DNA of 10,631 nt from an uncultured Chloroflexota bacterium (GCA_937927665.1 CALBRY010000580.1:1-10631), one strand, 5' to 3'. Shown: positions 1 to 6,791, counted from the first letter of the stretch. Numbers and translations: made by a program. The notes: generated by a model not told the origin, from the sequence alone.

Positions 1-345
1 CCCAACCAGATGATCACTTGATAGCTGTGATACGGATCCTCATCCGTCGTGAGCGGGAGCGTCACCGAGTCGCCTGAAACCATCGCCGGAAGTTCGCCGC
101 CGCTGACTATCTGATCGTCGGTCACATCCTTGATATCGTAGCCCGTTTGGAAGTCGTACAGCTCGCCCGTCACCGTCAGCGTGAAGCTGAGCGGCAAACC
201 GCAGACCTGCTCCACCGTGAACGTGGGATACTGACACGGTGTCGGCTCGAACGTGGCGAACACTTCACTCCCCAACCAGATGATCACTTGATAGCTGTGA
301 TACGGATCCTCATCCGTCGTGAGCGCGAGCGTCACCGAGTCGCCA
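1..345. repeat. Tandem 270-base repeat inside the surface-protein gene
   Basis: Bases 1-55 are identical to 271-325, and the match continues with a single mismatch to about base 74/344. It then decays to scattered identity over the rest of the unit. The period of 270 bases is exactly 90 codons, so the repeat keeps frame. The near-perfect block codes for the end of each unit (SGDSVTL.LTTDEDPYHSYQVIIWLG, split here by one variable residue). The sharp contrast between a nearly identical block and a diverged remainder suggests recent gene conversion or recombination between units rather than an old duplication alone. Further units may lie beyond base 1. Confidence 0.9.
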
Positions 346-1115
346 GAAGCCATCACCGGAAGGTTGCCGCTAGAGACGAGCTGATCGTCGGTCACGTCTC
401 TGATGTCGTAACTAGCATTGTTCACGGACATATCGGTGCCGATATTCGTCAGCGTAAAACTGAGCGGAATCCCGCATTCCGCTGTGACTTCGAATTCGGG
501 TGCAATCGCAACGCCCGCGGGAGGCGGGGGCAGATTATTGCACATGCCATTTGTGGCAACGGCAGCATCCGATACCCATCCGATGATCTCAATCGGTAGG
601 CGGAGCGCTTCGGCTGCGCCCGCAAACCAGCGAATACCGTCCTCGTCCACGACGGAATACAGCGGCGCGAACTGTTCCAAGGGAAGCAGTTGGGTCAAAA
701 TTTCGGGAGAAGGATTCAGCAGACTGCCGGGAGCCGAACGTACGTTGACATTGAGCGGACCGGGATTGGCAGCAAGACACGTTTCAAAACTCAGCCAAGG
801 AATGTGTGCGTTTTCTGAGCTTGATGGGGTGCTTTCCGTAGGACAGCCTTCAGTGAAGCCAGTCCCCGGTTCATCAGGACATTCATCGACAAAGTCGGCT
901 ACACCGTCCTGATCTCGATCAGGGATCGGTTCCGCAGGCAGTGGACACCCGTTATTACTGGCAGGTCCCGGTACGGTAGGGCATCGATCAACGCGATCAC
1001 TTACGCCGTCGCCATCAATATCGCCTCTGGCAACCTGTGCGAATACGCTGCTCGTCAAGGTCGCAAGCATGACCATGAGGACGAGCAGCCGAACGAACAT
1101 ACGAGCGTTTTTCAT
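1..1115 (-). CDS. Secreted surface protein with TSP3, SH3b-like and tandem 90-residue repeats (partial, C-terminus outside window)
   Basis: The frame is open from an ATG at 1115-1113 to the window edge, about 371 codons without a stop. A GGAG lies 6 bases before the ATG. Residues 1-26 form a signal peptide (basic start, hydrophobic core, cleavage after SSVFA). Two thrombospondin type 3 calcium-binding repeats follow, DIDGDGVSDRVDRCP (32-46) and DRDQDGVADFVDECP (66-80), each ending in Cys-Pro. Residues about 121-190 look like a bacterial SH3 domain (NVNVRSAPG, then WF, then GWVS). After a proline-rich linker (about 195-200) there are two copies of a roughly 90-residue beta-rich unit, starting near 208 and 298, with CGIPLSFTLT / CGLPLSFTLT and VTDDQ(L/I)VS. 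The second copy runs off the edge. The protein is presumably exported and either wall-associated or released; its ligand is unknown. Domain calls are by eye, and its role in the neighbouring sugar locus, if any, is not evident. Confidence 0.85.
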   Translation of the reverse strand, partial: MKNARMFVRLLVLMVMLATLTSSVFAQVARGDIDGDGVSDRVDRCPTVPGPASNNGCPLPAEPIPDRDQDGVADFVDECPDEPGTGFTEGCPTESTPSSSENAHIPWLSFETCLAANPGPLNVNVRSAPGSLLNPSPEILTQLLPLEQFAPLYSVVDEDGIRWFAGAAEALRLPIEIIGWVSDAAVATNGMCNNLPPPPAGVAIAPEFEVTAECGIPLSFTLTNIGTDMSVNNASYDIRDVTDDQLVSSGNLPVMASGDSVTLALTTDEDPYHSYQVIIWLGSEVFATFEPTPCQYPTFTVEQVCGLPLSFTLTVTGELYDFQTGYDIKDVTDDQIVSGGELPAMVSGDSVTLPLTTDEDPYHSYQVIIWL

Positions 1116-1195
1116 AGTAGTCTCCGATGGATCACGCTTGTAGTTTCAAGCGCGGTGTGCACCTATGCCATAGAGTGAACAAAATTTGGAACCAT

Positions 1196-1334
1196 GAGTA
1201 TGGCAAATGCATGTTCGGCAAACGCTCGTTTTCGCGTGTCAAAAGCACGCGCCCCAAGCAATACGCCGCTTAATTATCGAGCGGCGCGGCAGCAGCACGA
1301 ACCCTTTCTTAGCTTTGGCAGGCTTGACCGCCAT
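1196..1334 (-). pseudogene. Degraded C-terminus of an IS5-type (DDE) transposase
   Basis: Reading the minus strand from 1334 gives AVKPAKAKKGFVLLPRR, then SIIKRRIAWGACF, then a TGA at 1241-1239. One base out of frame, from 1242, it continues LTRENERLPNMHL. The family signature (IS5/IS427-like, established knowledge) is KGFVLLPRRW-VVER-FAW followed by RRL.RD.ERLP, so order and spacing fit. The catalytic Glu of the VER motif is Lys here, the Trp is Ser, and a frameshift splits the end, so it cannot be active. Only about 45 codons of the tail remain and no terminal inverted repeats were found. It marks the left flank of the sugar locus as a past insertion site. Confidence 0.7.
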
Positions 1335-1527
1335 ATGCGATCACCTGCTGCGGAGAGACTCGCCCAAGTCCCCGCCGCAGCAAGCGCCAGCGTAACCAAA
1401 TAAGTTATAGCTTGCTGCTCATTGTAACATTCTTCATTACGAAGGGATGTAAAAAGCTGTATAAACTCTTCACTATCAGGACTTTTCCCGCGAAGCGCCA
1501 AACCTACGTCTACGTTGTCAAAAGAAA
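1335..1527 (-). other. Open-frame remnant of unrecognised origin
   Basis: The minus strand is open from about 1591 to 1274 with only a GTG start. The most protein-like part is about 1527-1335 (FDNVDVGLALRGKSPDSEEF, then IQLFTSLRNEE, QQAITYLVTLALAAAG). No family was recognised. The frame runs into, but is not the frame of, the IS5-type remnant at 1334, so the two are probably unrelated pieces joined by rearrangement. It has no ribosome binding site and could be non-coding. Apart from this and the transposase tail, nothing else was seen in the 468-base gap between 1116 and 1583. Confidence 0.25.
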
Positions 1528-1583
1528 TCGGGCAGCAGGTCGGCGGACACGCCCAGCAGGGATGAGGGGAAGCATTGAAACAG

Positions 1584-1697
1584 ATGATCACCGACCTACG
1601 CGCAGAAGGGCGGAGTCTGCGTCAGATCGGCGATCATATGGGGTTGCATTTCACGCGGGTGCGACAGTTGTTGAAACGTAATGAAGGTTTTTCGTGA
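1584..1697 (+). CDS. Small helix-turn-helix peptide, repeat copy 1
   Basis: The 37-residue ORF begins MITDLRAEGRSLRQIGDHMG and continues LHFTRVRQLLKRNEGFS. The pattern LRAEGRSLRQIG..MGLHFTRVRQLLK is a classical helix-turn-helix: a helix, a Gly turn, then a recognition helix ending RVRQLLK. It resembles the C-terminal DNA-binding part of serine recombinases and sigma region 4, but a specific family cannot be assigned. An in-frame TTG at 1575 sits 4 bases after GAGGGGA (1564-1570) and may be the real start, adding three residues; TGA at 1563 closes the frame upstream. About 80 of 95 bases match the copy at 9452-9547, and most differences are synonymous or conservative. It ends 31 bases from the end of the MalG-type gene, tail to tail. 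It may be a free peptide, a remnant of a longer gene, or a mobile repeat. Confidence 0.45.
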   Translation: MITDLRAEGRSLRQIGDHMGLHFTRVRQLLKRNEGFS

Positions 1698-1710
1698 ATC
1701 CAGCCCTTTG

Positions 1711-1728
1711 CATCACGGTTTCGTGATG
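1711..1728 (-). terminator. Hairpin just after the MalG-type stop codon
   Basis: CATCACG and CGTGATG form a perfect 7-base-pair stem with a 4-base loop, directly abutting the TAA (1731-1729) of the last permease gene. No run of T follows on either strand, so it is not a standard intrinsic terminator. It may protect the 3' end of the mRNA or separate it from the converging small ORF. Confidence 0.4.
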
Positions 1729-2613
1729 TTAGCCCTTGATCCCCGTCGTAGCGATGCTGGTGATAAAGGCACGCTGAAGCGACAGATACAGAATCAACAC
1801 CGGGATTGTCACCAGCGATAGATATGCCATCACCTCGCCCCACGCAATATTAAGCTGGAAGAAGTATTGAAGCCCTACCATCACCGGGCGGTAGCGTTCG
1901 GATTGAACCACCATCAAGGGCCACAGATATTGATTCCACATATCAAGGAAGCGCAAAATCGCAGCAGTCGCAAACACCGGACCGGAGATCGGCACAATGA
2001 CGCGGTAGTAAATCTGGAATAGGCTTGCGCCGTCGATGCGCGCCGCTTCGACCAATTCGGTCGGGAGATCACGGAAGAATTGGTAGAACAAGAAAATCTG
2101 GAATGCGCTCACAAGGAATGGGATGATCTGCACATGGAGCGAATTCAGCCAGCCGATTTGCAGCCCTTCAGGACCCAGCCAAGGCAGTGAATTGACGATC
2201 AGCAGCAGCGGAATCGCGATCGCTTCAAACGGAATAATGAACGTGGCGATCACGATCGACAGCACGGTGTTTTTACCGCGCCAGCGCAAAACCGCAAACG
2301 AATACGCCGCCATCGAGTTGATCACCAAGCCGATCAGCACCGTGACCGTAGTCACGAACACCGAATTGAAGATGAACGTGCCAATCGGCGCGCGATCAAA
2401 CGCGGCAGCGTAATTGTTGAGCGAAATGTCGCCAATCGGCAGGAACGCATTCAGCGATGCGGTATCGCGCAAAAGCTGAAGATCGGGCTTGAGCGACGAC
2501 ACGACCATGAACACGATCGGAAACACGAACACGAACGCGAGAATACTCAGCAGCGTGTAGCTTCCGAGGACATACCAATTGTGGTGACGGGTGCGGACGG
2601 GCTGCGCGCTCAT
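1729..2613 (-). CDS. CUT1 ABC sugar transporter permease, MalG type
   Basis: The product is 294 residues, the usual length for this family, and an integral inner-membrane subunit that forms the sugar channel with its MalF-type partner. The start is ATG at 2613-2611. The frame is open further upstream, but that extension lies inside the preceding gene, and this ATG overlaps that gene's TGA as ATGA (2613-2610), implying translational coupling. Membrane helices are visible at about 15-37, 80-105, 118-140, 162-180, 208-225 and 262-282. The cytoplasmic EAA loop that docks on the ATPase reads EAARIDGASLFQIYYRVIVP (about 189-208). The C-terminus TTGIKG resembles the usual GAVKG tail. The binding protein and GH32 genes just upstream point to uptake of a sugar that GH32 then splits. 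The ATPase is not encoded here. Confidence 0.93.
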   Translation of the reverse strand: MSAQPVRTRHHNWYVLGSYTLLSILAFVFVFPIVFMVVSSLKPDLQLLRDTASLNAFLPIGDISLNNYAAAFDRAPIGTFIFNSVFVTTVTVLIGLVINSMAAYSFAVLRWRGKNTVLSIVIATFIIPFEAIAIPLLLIVNSLPWLGPEGLQIGWLNSLHVQIIPFLVSAFQIFLFYQFFRDLPTELVEAARIDGASLFQIYYRVIVPISGPVFATAAILRFLDMWNQYLWPLMVVQSERYRPVMVGLQYFFQLNIAWGEVMAYLSLVTIPVLILYLSLQRAFITSIATTGIKG

Positions 2614-3713
2614 GCTGCTTTCTCCCGCGTCAGGTAACGTTGAATCATGGAAACGAACAAGACCAGCAAGAAGAAGATCACCGAAATCGCAGAGCCGCCG
2701 GAAATATCCTGCGCTTGATAGCCGCGCTGCACCGCCTGATACATGATCGACTGCGTGGAATCGAGCGGACCGCCGCGCGTCATCACGTCCACCTGTGTGA
2801 ACAAGCCAAACGCCTGCATTGTGATGATCACCAGCACAAAGATCATCGTGCTGCGCAGACCGGGCCATGTCACGAAGCGGAACTTCTGCCATGTGTTCGC
2901 GCCGTCGAGTCCTGCGGCTTCATACAGGGTTTCGGGAATGTTTTGCAGCCCCGCAAGCCAGATCACCATATGAAAACCCACCCCCTGCCATGCCGACATG
3001 ACCATCAAAGCGGGGAAAGCGGTGGACGGATCACCAAGCCAATTTACAGGTTGAAACGAGCCGAACGTAAGGACGCCGAGCAGCGTATTGAGCAGCCCGT
3101 TATCACCGTCATAGATGAAGCGCCACAAAAGCGCCACCACCACCATCGACACCACGACGGGCATAAAGTAAATCGTGCGGAAGATGTTGATTCCGCTCAA
3201 TTTTTGATTGATGAGCAGCGCGAGGATCAACGCCAAGCCGCCCTGAAACGGCACAATCACCAGCACAAAGATGATCGTGTTGAACAGTGCGCGGATGAAT
3301 ACCACATCGCTTGACAGTAAAAACACACGCTGACTGCCTGAACTCCACGAGAGCAGTTCTTGAAGTCCATCCAGTTCAGGGTAATCGGGATTGTTGCGTG
3401 TGAACTCGCGGAGGCGCGGGTATGTCAGATTGCCCGCGTCGTCAAGCACGGGCTGCCCGGCTTCATCCAAAATCGGATCAATCGTCAGCGTGCGGATCGT
3501 CAGCAGGTCGGTAAAGTTGCGCACCCCGACGAATTCGGTTGGATTTGGGGAAATCAAGCGCTGATTCGTGAAAGAAAAGATGAACGCCATCAAGAAAGGG
3601 ATTATTAGAAAAACGGTGAGCAGCACAACCGCCGGGGCTGCCATCAGCCAGCCGACAATGTTTTCATGCTGCTTAACGCCGGTCAGTCGCTTCGTTGCAG
3701 GTATGCTGCTCAT
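2610..3713 (-). CDS. CUT1 ABC sugar transporter permease, MalF type
   Basis: This is the membrane partner of the MalG-type subunit. The preferred start is ATG at 3713-3711, because AGGGAG lies 9 bases before it; a second ATG at 3719-3717 is only 3 bases from the same site. The product is 367 residues. The first membrane helix is at about 20-45 (GWLMAAPAVVLLTVFLIIPF). About 90 residues of probably extracytoplasmic loop follow, with PILDEAGQPVLDDAGNLTYP, before the next helix at about 145. That is longer than in most CUT1 permeases and recalls the extended loop of MalF. The EAA loop reads YEAAGLDGANTWQKFRFVTW (from about 264). It lies 77 bases after the binding-protein gene, with a stable hairpin in the gap, and overlaps the next gene by 4 bases. 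Confidence 0.92.
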   Translation of the reverse strand: MSSIPATKRLTGVKQHENIVGWLMAAPAVVLLTVFLIIPFLMAFIFSFTNQRLISPNPTEFVGVRNFTDLLTIRTLTIDPILDEAGQPVLDDAGNLTYPRLREFTRNNPDYPELDGLQELLSWSSGSQRVFLLSSDVVFIRALFNTIIFVLVIVPFQGGLALILALLINQKLSGINIFRTIYFMPVVVSMVVVALLWRFIYDGDNGLLNTLLGVLTFGSFQPVNWLGDPSTAFPALMVMSAWQGVGFHMVIWLAGLQNIPETLYEAAGLDGANTWQKFRFVTWPGLRSTMIFVLVIITMQAFGLFTQVDVMTRGGPLDSTQSIMYQAVQRGYQAQDISGGSAISVIFFLLVLFVSMIQRYLTREKAA

Positions 3714-3742
3714 CAGCATCGACTCCCTAGTTACAGCATAAA

Positions 3743-3774
3743 CGGTGAAGCGGCGAGTATCTGCCGCTTCACCG
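3743..3774 (-). promoter_or_regulatory. Intergenic stem-loop between binding-protein and permease genes
   Basis: CGGTGAAGCGGC and GCCGCTTCACCG pair perfectly over 12 bases around an 8-base loop. On the transcribed minus strand the stem is followed only by GTTTATG, so it is not a full intrinsic terminator. Stem-loops in this position in ABC operons are known to stabilise the upstream message or cause partial termination, giving more binding protein than permease. That role is inferred here. Confidence 0.75.
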
Positions 3775-3790
3775 ATCATAGTACGGTCAA

Positions 3791-5065
3791 TTAGCCGCCA
3801 AAACCGTAGCCACCGTTGGCTTCGATGTCGGCATCAATCGTATCAACTGCTTCGTCGAGCGAATCCTGAACATCCGCGCCGTTGGCGATGTCCGCCGCCG
3901 CTTTTTCGAACGCCAGCGCGATATTCGCGTAACCGGGCGTCGGCGGGCGCAGAACTGCCTGCTGCAAGCTCAGTTCATAGAAGACTTCGAGCGGACCACC
4001 GGGGGCATAGTTTTCGGTCATCGCCGCTGCGGTGGAGGTTGCCGGGATCAAGCCGATACCATTCGAGAACGCGGCGAGATATTCATCCTGAAGCGCGAAG
4101 GCGATAAAGGCATTTGCGCCGTCCTGATGTTCGCTGGCTGCGGATACGCCGAACTGCCATGATGCTGCGCCGATTGTCGAACCGCCGCCGAAGTCAGGCG
4201 CGGGCAGGAACAGCAGATCGTCACCGAAGGCTTCCAGCGCACCGAGTGCCGCCCAGTTCCCGTTCCACTGAATGGCGTAACGACCATCAATGAAGCCCGT
4301 GTCACGATCCGCACTGTCCTGCGTCAGCGGAGCAAGACCACGCGCGAACAGGCTCTGCCACCATTCACCCCATGCGACTGCTGCTTCACCGTTCAACACG
4401 TTTTCAGCCGTCAGGTAGGTGGTGCGGTCGATCAAGTCACCGCCGAAGCTCTGGAGCAGGGGCGAGAAGGCGTAGGGATACCATTCACCCGTCCATGCCA
4501 TACCGGGGTCAAATGCATATTCAAATTCACCTGTGCCCTGAAGAGTCACGAGTGCCGCATCGAATTCTTCACCCGTCCACGGTTCTTCGAGCGAGGGAAT
4601 ACGGATGCTGTTCGCTTCGAGGACGGAGCGGCGCGCAAAAATCGCCACTGCCGCATCCCACAACCCGACCGAGTAAACCTGTTCGTTCCAGACCCCAATC
4701 GAACCGGGCAGGAAGTTATCAAGCGTGCCATCTGGCAAGCTCAGCGGAGCGAGATAGCCCGCCCATGCCCAACCGGGCATAACCGGTCCGTCAACGTCGA
4801 TGATGTCCGGCAGGTTGCCTGCAACCGCCGCCGCGGTGACCGACTCATTGTAGGAAATCTGCGGGAATTCTTCGAGGGAAATCACCCAGTCACTCTGCGA
4901 TGCATTGAAGTCTTCAATAATGCCGAGGAGGATTCCGCGTTCAACTTCGTTGCCCGCGCCGTGATACCACATGCTAAGAGTCGTTGGCTCCTGAGCGCTG
5001 ATTCCGCCCACGAGCACTAACATCACTGCCAGAACGGCGAAAACGAAACGGATTTTGTTCTGCAT
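3791..5065 (-). CDS. CUT1 ABC transporter sugar-binding protein (SBP family 1)
   Basis: The product is 424 residues, typical of family 1 solute-binding proteins, and is exported to capture the sugar and deliver it to the MalF/MalG pair. Residues 1-24 form a signal peptide (MQNKIR, a hydrophobic core, then GGISA before QEPTTL). There is no lipobox Cys, so it is either released or held by an uncleaved anchor. Mature features fit the family: LSMWYHGAGNEVERGILLGI near the start, an ADIANG-like helix near the end, and many surface aromatics (WTGEWYPYAF, WGEWWQSLFA, IQWNGNW) suited to stacking on sugar rings. The start is ATG at 5065-5063 with AAGGA 7 bases upstream. It lies 56 bases after the GH32 gene and no operator-like palindrome was seen in that gap, so it is probably read from the GH32 promoter. 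The exact ligand cannot be told from sequence. Confidence 0.93.
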   Translation of the reverse strand: MQNKIRFVFAVLAVMLVLVGGISAQEPTTLSMWYHGAGNEVERGILLGIIEDFNASQSDWVISLEEFPQISYNESVTAAAVAGNLPDIIDVDGPVMPGWAWAGYLAPLSLPDGTLDNFLPGSIGVWNEQVYSVGLWDAAVAIFARRSVLEANSIRIPSLEEPWTGEEFDAALVTLQGTGEFEYAFDPGMAWTGEWYPYAFSPLLQSFGGDLIDRTTYLTAENVLNGEAAVAWGEWWQSLFARGLAPLTQDSADRDTGFIDGRYAIQWNGNWAALGALEAFGDDLLFLPAPDFGGGSTIGAASWQFGVSAASEHQDGANAFIAFALQDEYLAAFSNGIGLIPATSTAAAMTENYAPGGPLEVFYELSLQQAVLRPPTPGYANIALAFEKAAADIANGADVQDSLDEAVDTIDADIEANGGYGFGG

Positions 5066-5121
5066 TTAGGTGTCCTTTTCAATACATCCATTTCTAAACG
5101 GACCCATCAAAAAAACCGGCA

Positions 5122-6561
5122 TTACTGCCAGATCGATGGCATTTCCCACAGGTCAAGGGCGCGCAGTGTCGCTCGGCTGCCCGCCAAGCGCAGCCCATTC
5201 GATGAAGCGGTTGTGGGATACATGCGATGTGTCAAACTGGTGCGCTGGTTGGCGATGACTTCCAGCACCGATCCGTCGAGCAGAACGCGCAAGCTGAGCG
5301 GTTCTTCTGCATCCAGCGTGTGCGGGATGCTGCGCGCCTGTGTGATCTGCATTGCGCCGACGCTTGGCACACGGGTTTGTACGGTCAAGTACTGCCGCGC
5401 CGCGTCGTAAATGATGTCCGTGCGCTCACGTCCATCCGCAGAAACTGCGACCGAAAGCGTACACGTCGCATCTACGCCAAGCGTGACTTCGGCGGTGATG
5501 TCGAAATGTAAGCCGCTTACCGGCAGCGTAATTTCAGAGTCGAGCGGCTGCGCTTCACCATAAGGACGGTGATGTGCGCCGCGAATACCTTCGATTTCTG
5601 GCACGGGATGCATCACTAAGCGGTGCTTCGCATCCACGCCAAGCACGCGCGGGATCGACTGCGCGCCTGACCATCCGGCTTTACGCATCTCGTGCTGGGG
5701 GCGTGTTTCACGTATCCACCCGAACAGCACCCGCCGCCCTTGATCATCCTGCATGCTCAGCGGCGCGTACATCGCAGCATAATCGAGCACGCCTTCATGA
5801 CGCGGCGTGAAGTGGTGATTTTCGTAGCTGCCGATGAAATAGAATACGCAGCCTGTATCGTGCCCCGTGTGCGCGGAGATGATCAGCACCCACTCGTCCC
5901 CGATCGGGAAGAAGTTAGGGCACTCCCAGATCACACCGTTGATCGCTTTATCGCCCGTCATGAATGGGTGGAGATATTCCCAATCGATCAGGTTTTGGGA
6001 GCGGTACAGGAACAGTACCCCGCCCGTTCCCCGAAGTTCCGAGGCGACCAGCATGTACCAGCCGTCGGATTCGCGCCACACAAACGGATCGCGGAAGTTT
6101 TGCTTCTGTCCGGTGATCGGCGGCACTTCGCTGAGGACGGGATTACCCGTGTATTTTTCCCACGAGATCAGATCGGGATCACGGCTGATGGCGATGTTTT
6201 GCGTCTGGTTATCACAGCATTCGCCGCTTACCCCCGTATAAACGATGGTCGGCACGCCGTCATGGACGACCGCGCAGCCGGAAAACACACCGGTTTCATC
6301 CGGTCCGCCGGGTGTAGGCGAAACGGCGATGGGGAGGTCTTGCCAGTGGACGAGATCAGCGCTGACCGCATGTCCCCAGTGCATGTTCCCCCAAACGGAG
6401 TCAAACGGGTTGTATTGATAGAACAGGTGATAATGTCCGTTCCATTGGATGACGCCGTTAGGATCGTTCATCCAGTTGGATGGCGGGAGAAAATGAAAAC
6501 GGGGACGGTGATGATCACCGTTGAAACGTTCGCGCACTGCTGAAGAATTCATTGCCATCAT
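5122..6561 (-). CDS. Glycoside hydrolase family 32 (intracellular beta-fructosidase / sucrose hydrolase type)
   Basis: The product is 479 residues, close to the usual 470-500. All three GH32 signature blocks are present: WMNDPNG (nucleophile Asp 33), FRDPFVW (transition-state Asp 158) and WECPNFF (acid/base Glu 213). The five-bladed propeller spans about 20-325 and the C-terminal beta-sandwich about 345-479. The family splits terminal fructose from sucrose, fructo-oligosaccharides, inulin or levan with retention of configuration. No signal peptide is seen, so it should act in the cytoplasm on the sugar imported by the transporter encoded downstream. The frame is open to a TTG at 6576. The ATG at 6561-6559 is preferred because GAGAGA lies 7 bases upstream, but ATGs at 6558 and 6552 are possible. 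Substrate specificity and the choice between sucrose and sucrose-6-phosphate cannot be fixed by eye. Confidence 0.95.
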   Translation of the reverse strand: MMAMNSSAVRERFNGDHHRPRFHFLPPSNWMNDPNGVIQWNGHYHLFYQYNPFDSVWGNMHWGHAVSADLVHWQDLPIAVSPTPGGPDETGVFSGCAVVHDGVPTIVYTGVSGECCDNQTQNIAISRDPDLISWEKYTGNPVLSEVPPITGQKQNFRDPFVWRESDGWYMLVASELRGTGGVLFLYRSQNLIDWEYLHPFMTGDKAINGVIWECPNFFPIGDEWVLIISAHTGHDTGCVFYFIGSYENHHFTPRHEGVLDYAAMYAPLSMQDDQGRRVLFGWIRETRPQHEMRKAGWSGAQSIPRVLGVDAKHRLVMHPVPEIEGIRGAHHRPYGEAQPLDSEITLPVSGLHFDITAEVTLGVDATCTLSVAVSADGRERTDIIYDAARQYLTVQTRVPSVGAMQITQARSIPHTLDAEEPLSLRVLLDGSVLEVIANQRTSLTHRMYPTTASSNGLRLAGSRATLRALDLWEMPSIWQ

Positions 6562-6595
6562 GCGTGAGTCTCTCAATCAAGCCGCACTGCTGCAC

Positions 6596-6613
6596 TTTGG
6601 GATCGTTCCCAAA
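6596..6613. promoter_or_regulatory. LacI-type operator O1
   Basis: TTTGGGATCGTTCCCAAA has 7-base perfect arms around a TCGT centre, the CG-centred form typical of LacI-family operators. It is closest to the GH32 start, about 35 bases upstream, where bound repressor would block transcription or its start. It is identical to O2. Confidence 0.85.
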
Positions 6614-6626
6614 CCTAATCTTTACT

Positions 6627-6650
6627 GCGTGAACCCCACAAGATTCACGC
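6627..6650. promoter_or_regulatory. Inverted repeat in the GH32 upstream region
   Basis: GCGTGAA and TTCACGC form 7-base arms around a 10-base spacer, between operators O1 and O2. It is unlike the operators in sequence. It could be the site of a second regulator or a hairpin in the GH32 leader; neither is shown. Confidence 0.35.
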
Positions 6651-6674
6651 CCTAGCATCAAGTTCATCCATAAC

Positions 6675-6692
6675 TTTGGGATCGTTCCCAAA
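6675..6692. promoter_or_regulatory. LacI-type operator O2
   Basis: This is the same 18-base palindrome as O1, TTTGGGATCGTTCCCAAA, with its centre 79 bases further from the GH32 gene. An exact 18-base duplication inside an otherwise unrelated intergenic region argues strongly for a functional site, probably allowing DNA looping by a repressor with two dimer heads or simply raising occupancy. Confidence 0.85.
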
Positions 6693-6752
6693 ATCAGACT
6701 TTTTATTGTGGGATGATCCGAAAGCAGATTGGTTATACCATCCGCTCATTGA

Positions 6753-6782
6753 TTGGGATCGATCCCATGAATTGGATATACT
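6753..6782 (+). promoter_or_regulatory. Probable lacI promoter overlapping O3
   Basis: TTGGGA (6753-6758) and TATACT (6777-6782) are separated by 18 bases and fit a primary-sigma promoter, strong at -10 and fair at -35. Operator O3 covers the -35 and part of the spacer. The leader to the TTG start would be about 85 bases. No convincing promoter could be picked for the GH32 direction. Confidence 0.45.
6754..6767. promoter_or_regulatory. LacI-type operator O3 (perfect palindrome)
   Basis: TGGGATCGATCCCA is a fully symmetric 14-base core sharing TGGGATCG and TCCCA with O1 and O2. Its centre lies 77 bases from O2 and about 113 bases before the lacI start. It overlaps the proposed lacI -35 and spacer, which would give autorepression. 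Confidence 0.85.
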
Positions 6783-6791
6783 GTAACATGA

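Noticed and set aside
147..912. Plus-strand open frames of 150 and 164 codons
   Set aside because: They are shadows of the partial minus-strand surface-protein gene, which has a signal peptide, recognisable domains and a ribosome binding site.
1729..2892. A longer version of the MalG-type permease starting at 2892
   Set aside because: The extra 93 residues are an out-of-frame reading of the MalF-type gene. The ATGA overlap at 2613-2610 gives a family-length protein.
3714..3779. An N-terminal extension of the MalF-type permease to 3779
   Set aside because: It would run through the 12-base-pair hairpin and has no ribosome binding site. AGGGAG near 3725 supports the start at 3713.
5692..6543. 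A 283-codon plus-strand frame opposite GH32
   Set aside because: It is an antisense shadow of an enzyme with all catalytic motifs. It has no recognisable domain.
6709..6721. TGGGATGATCCGA as a fourth operator
   Set aside because: It lacks the CG centre and has one base fewer than the others, with a mismatched arm. It may be chance or a decayed site.
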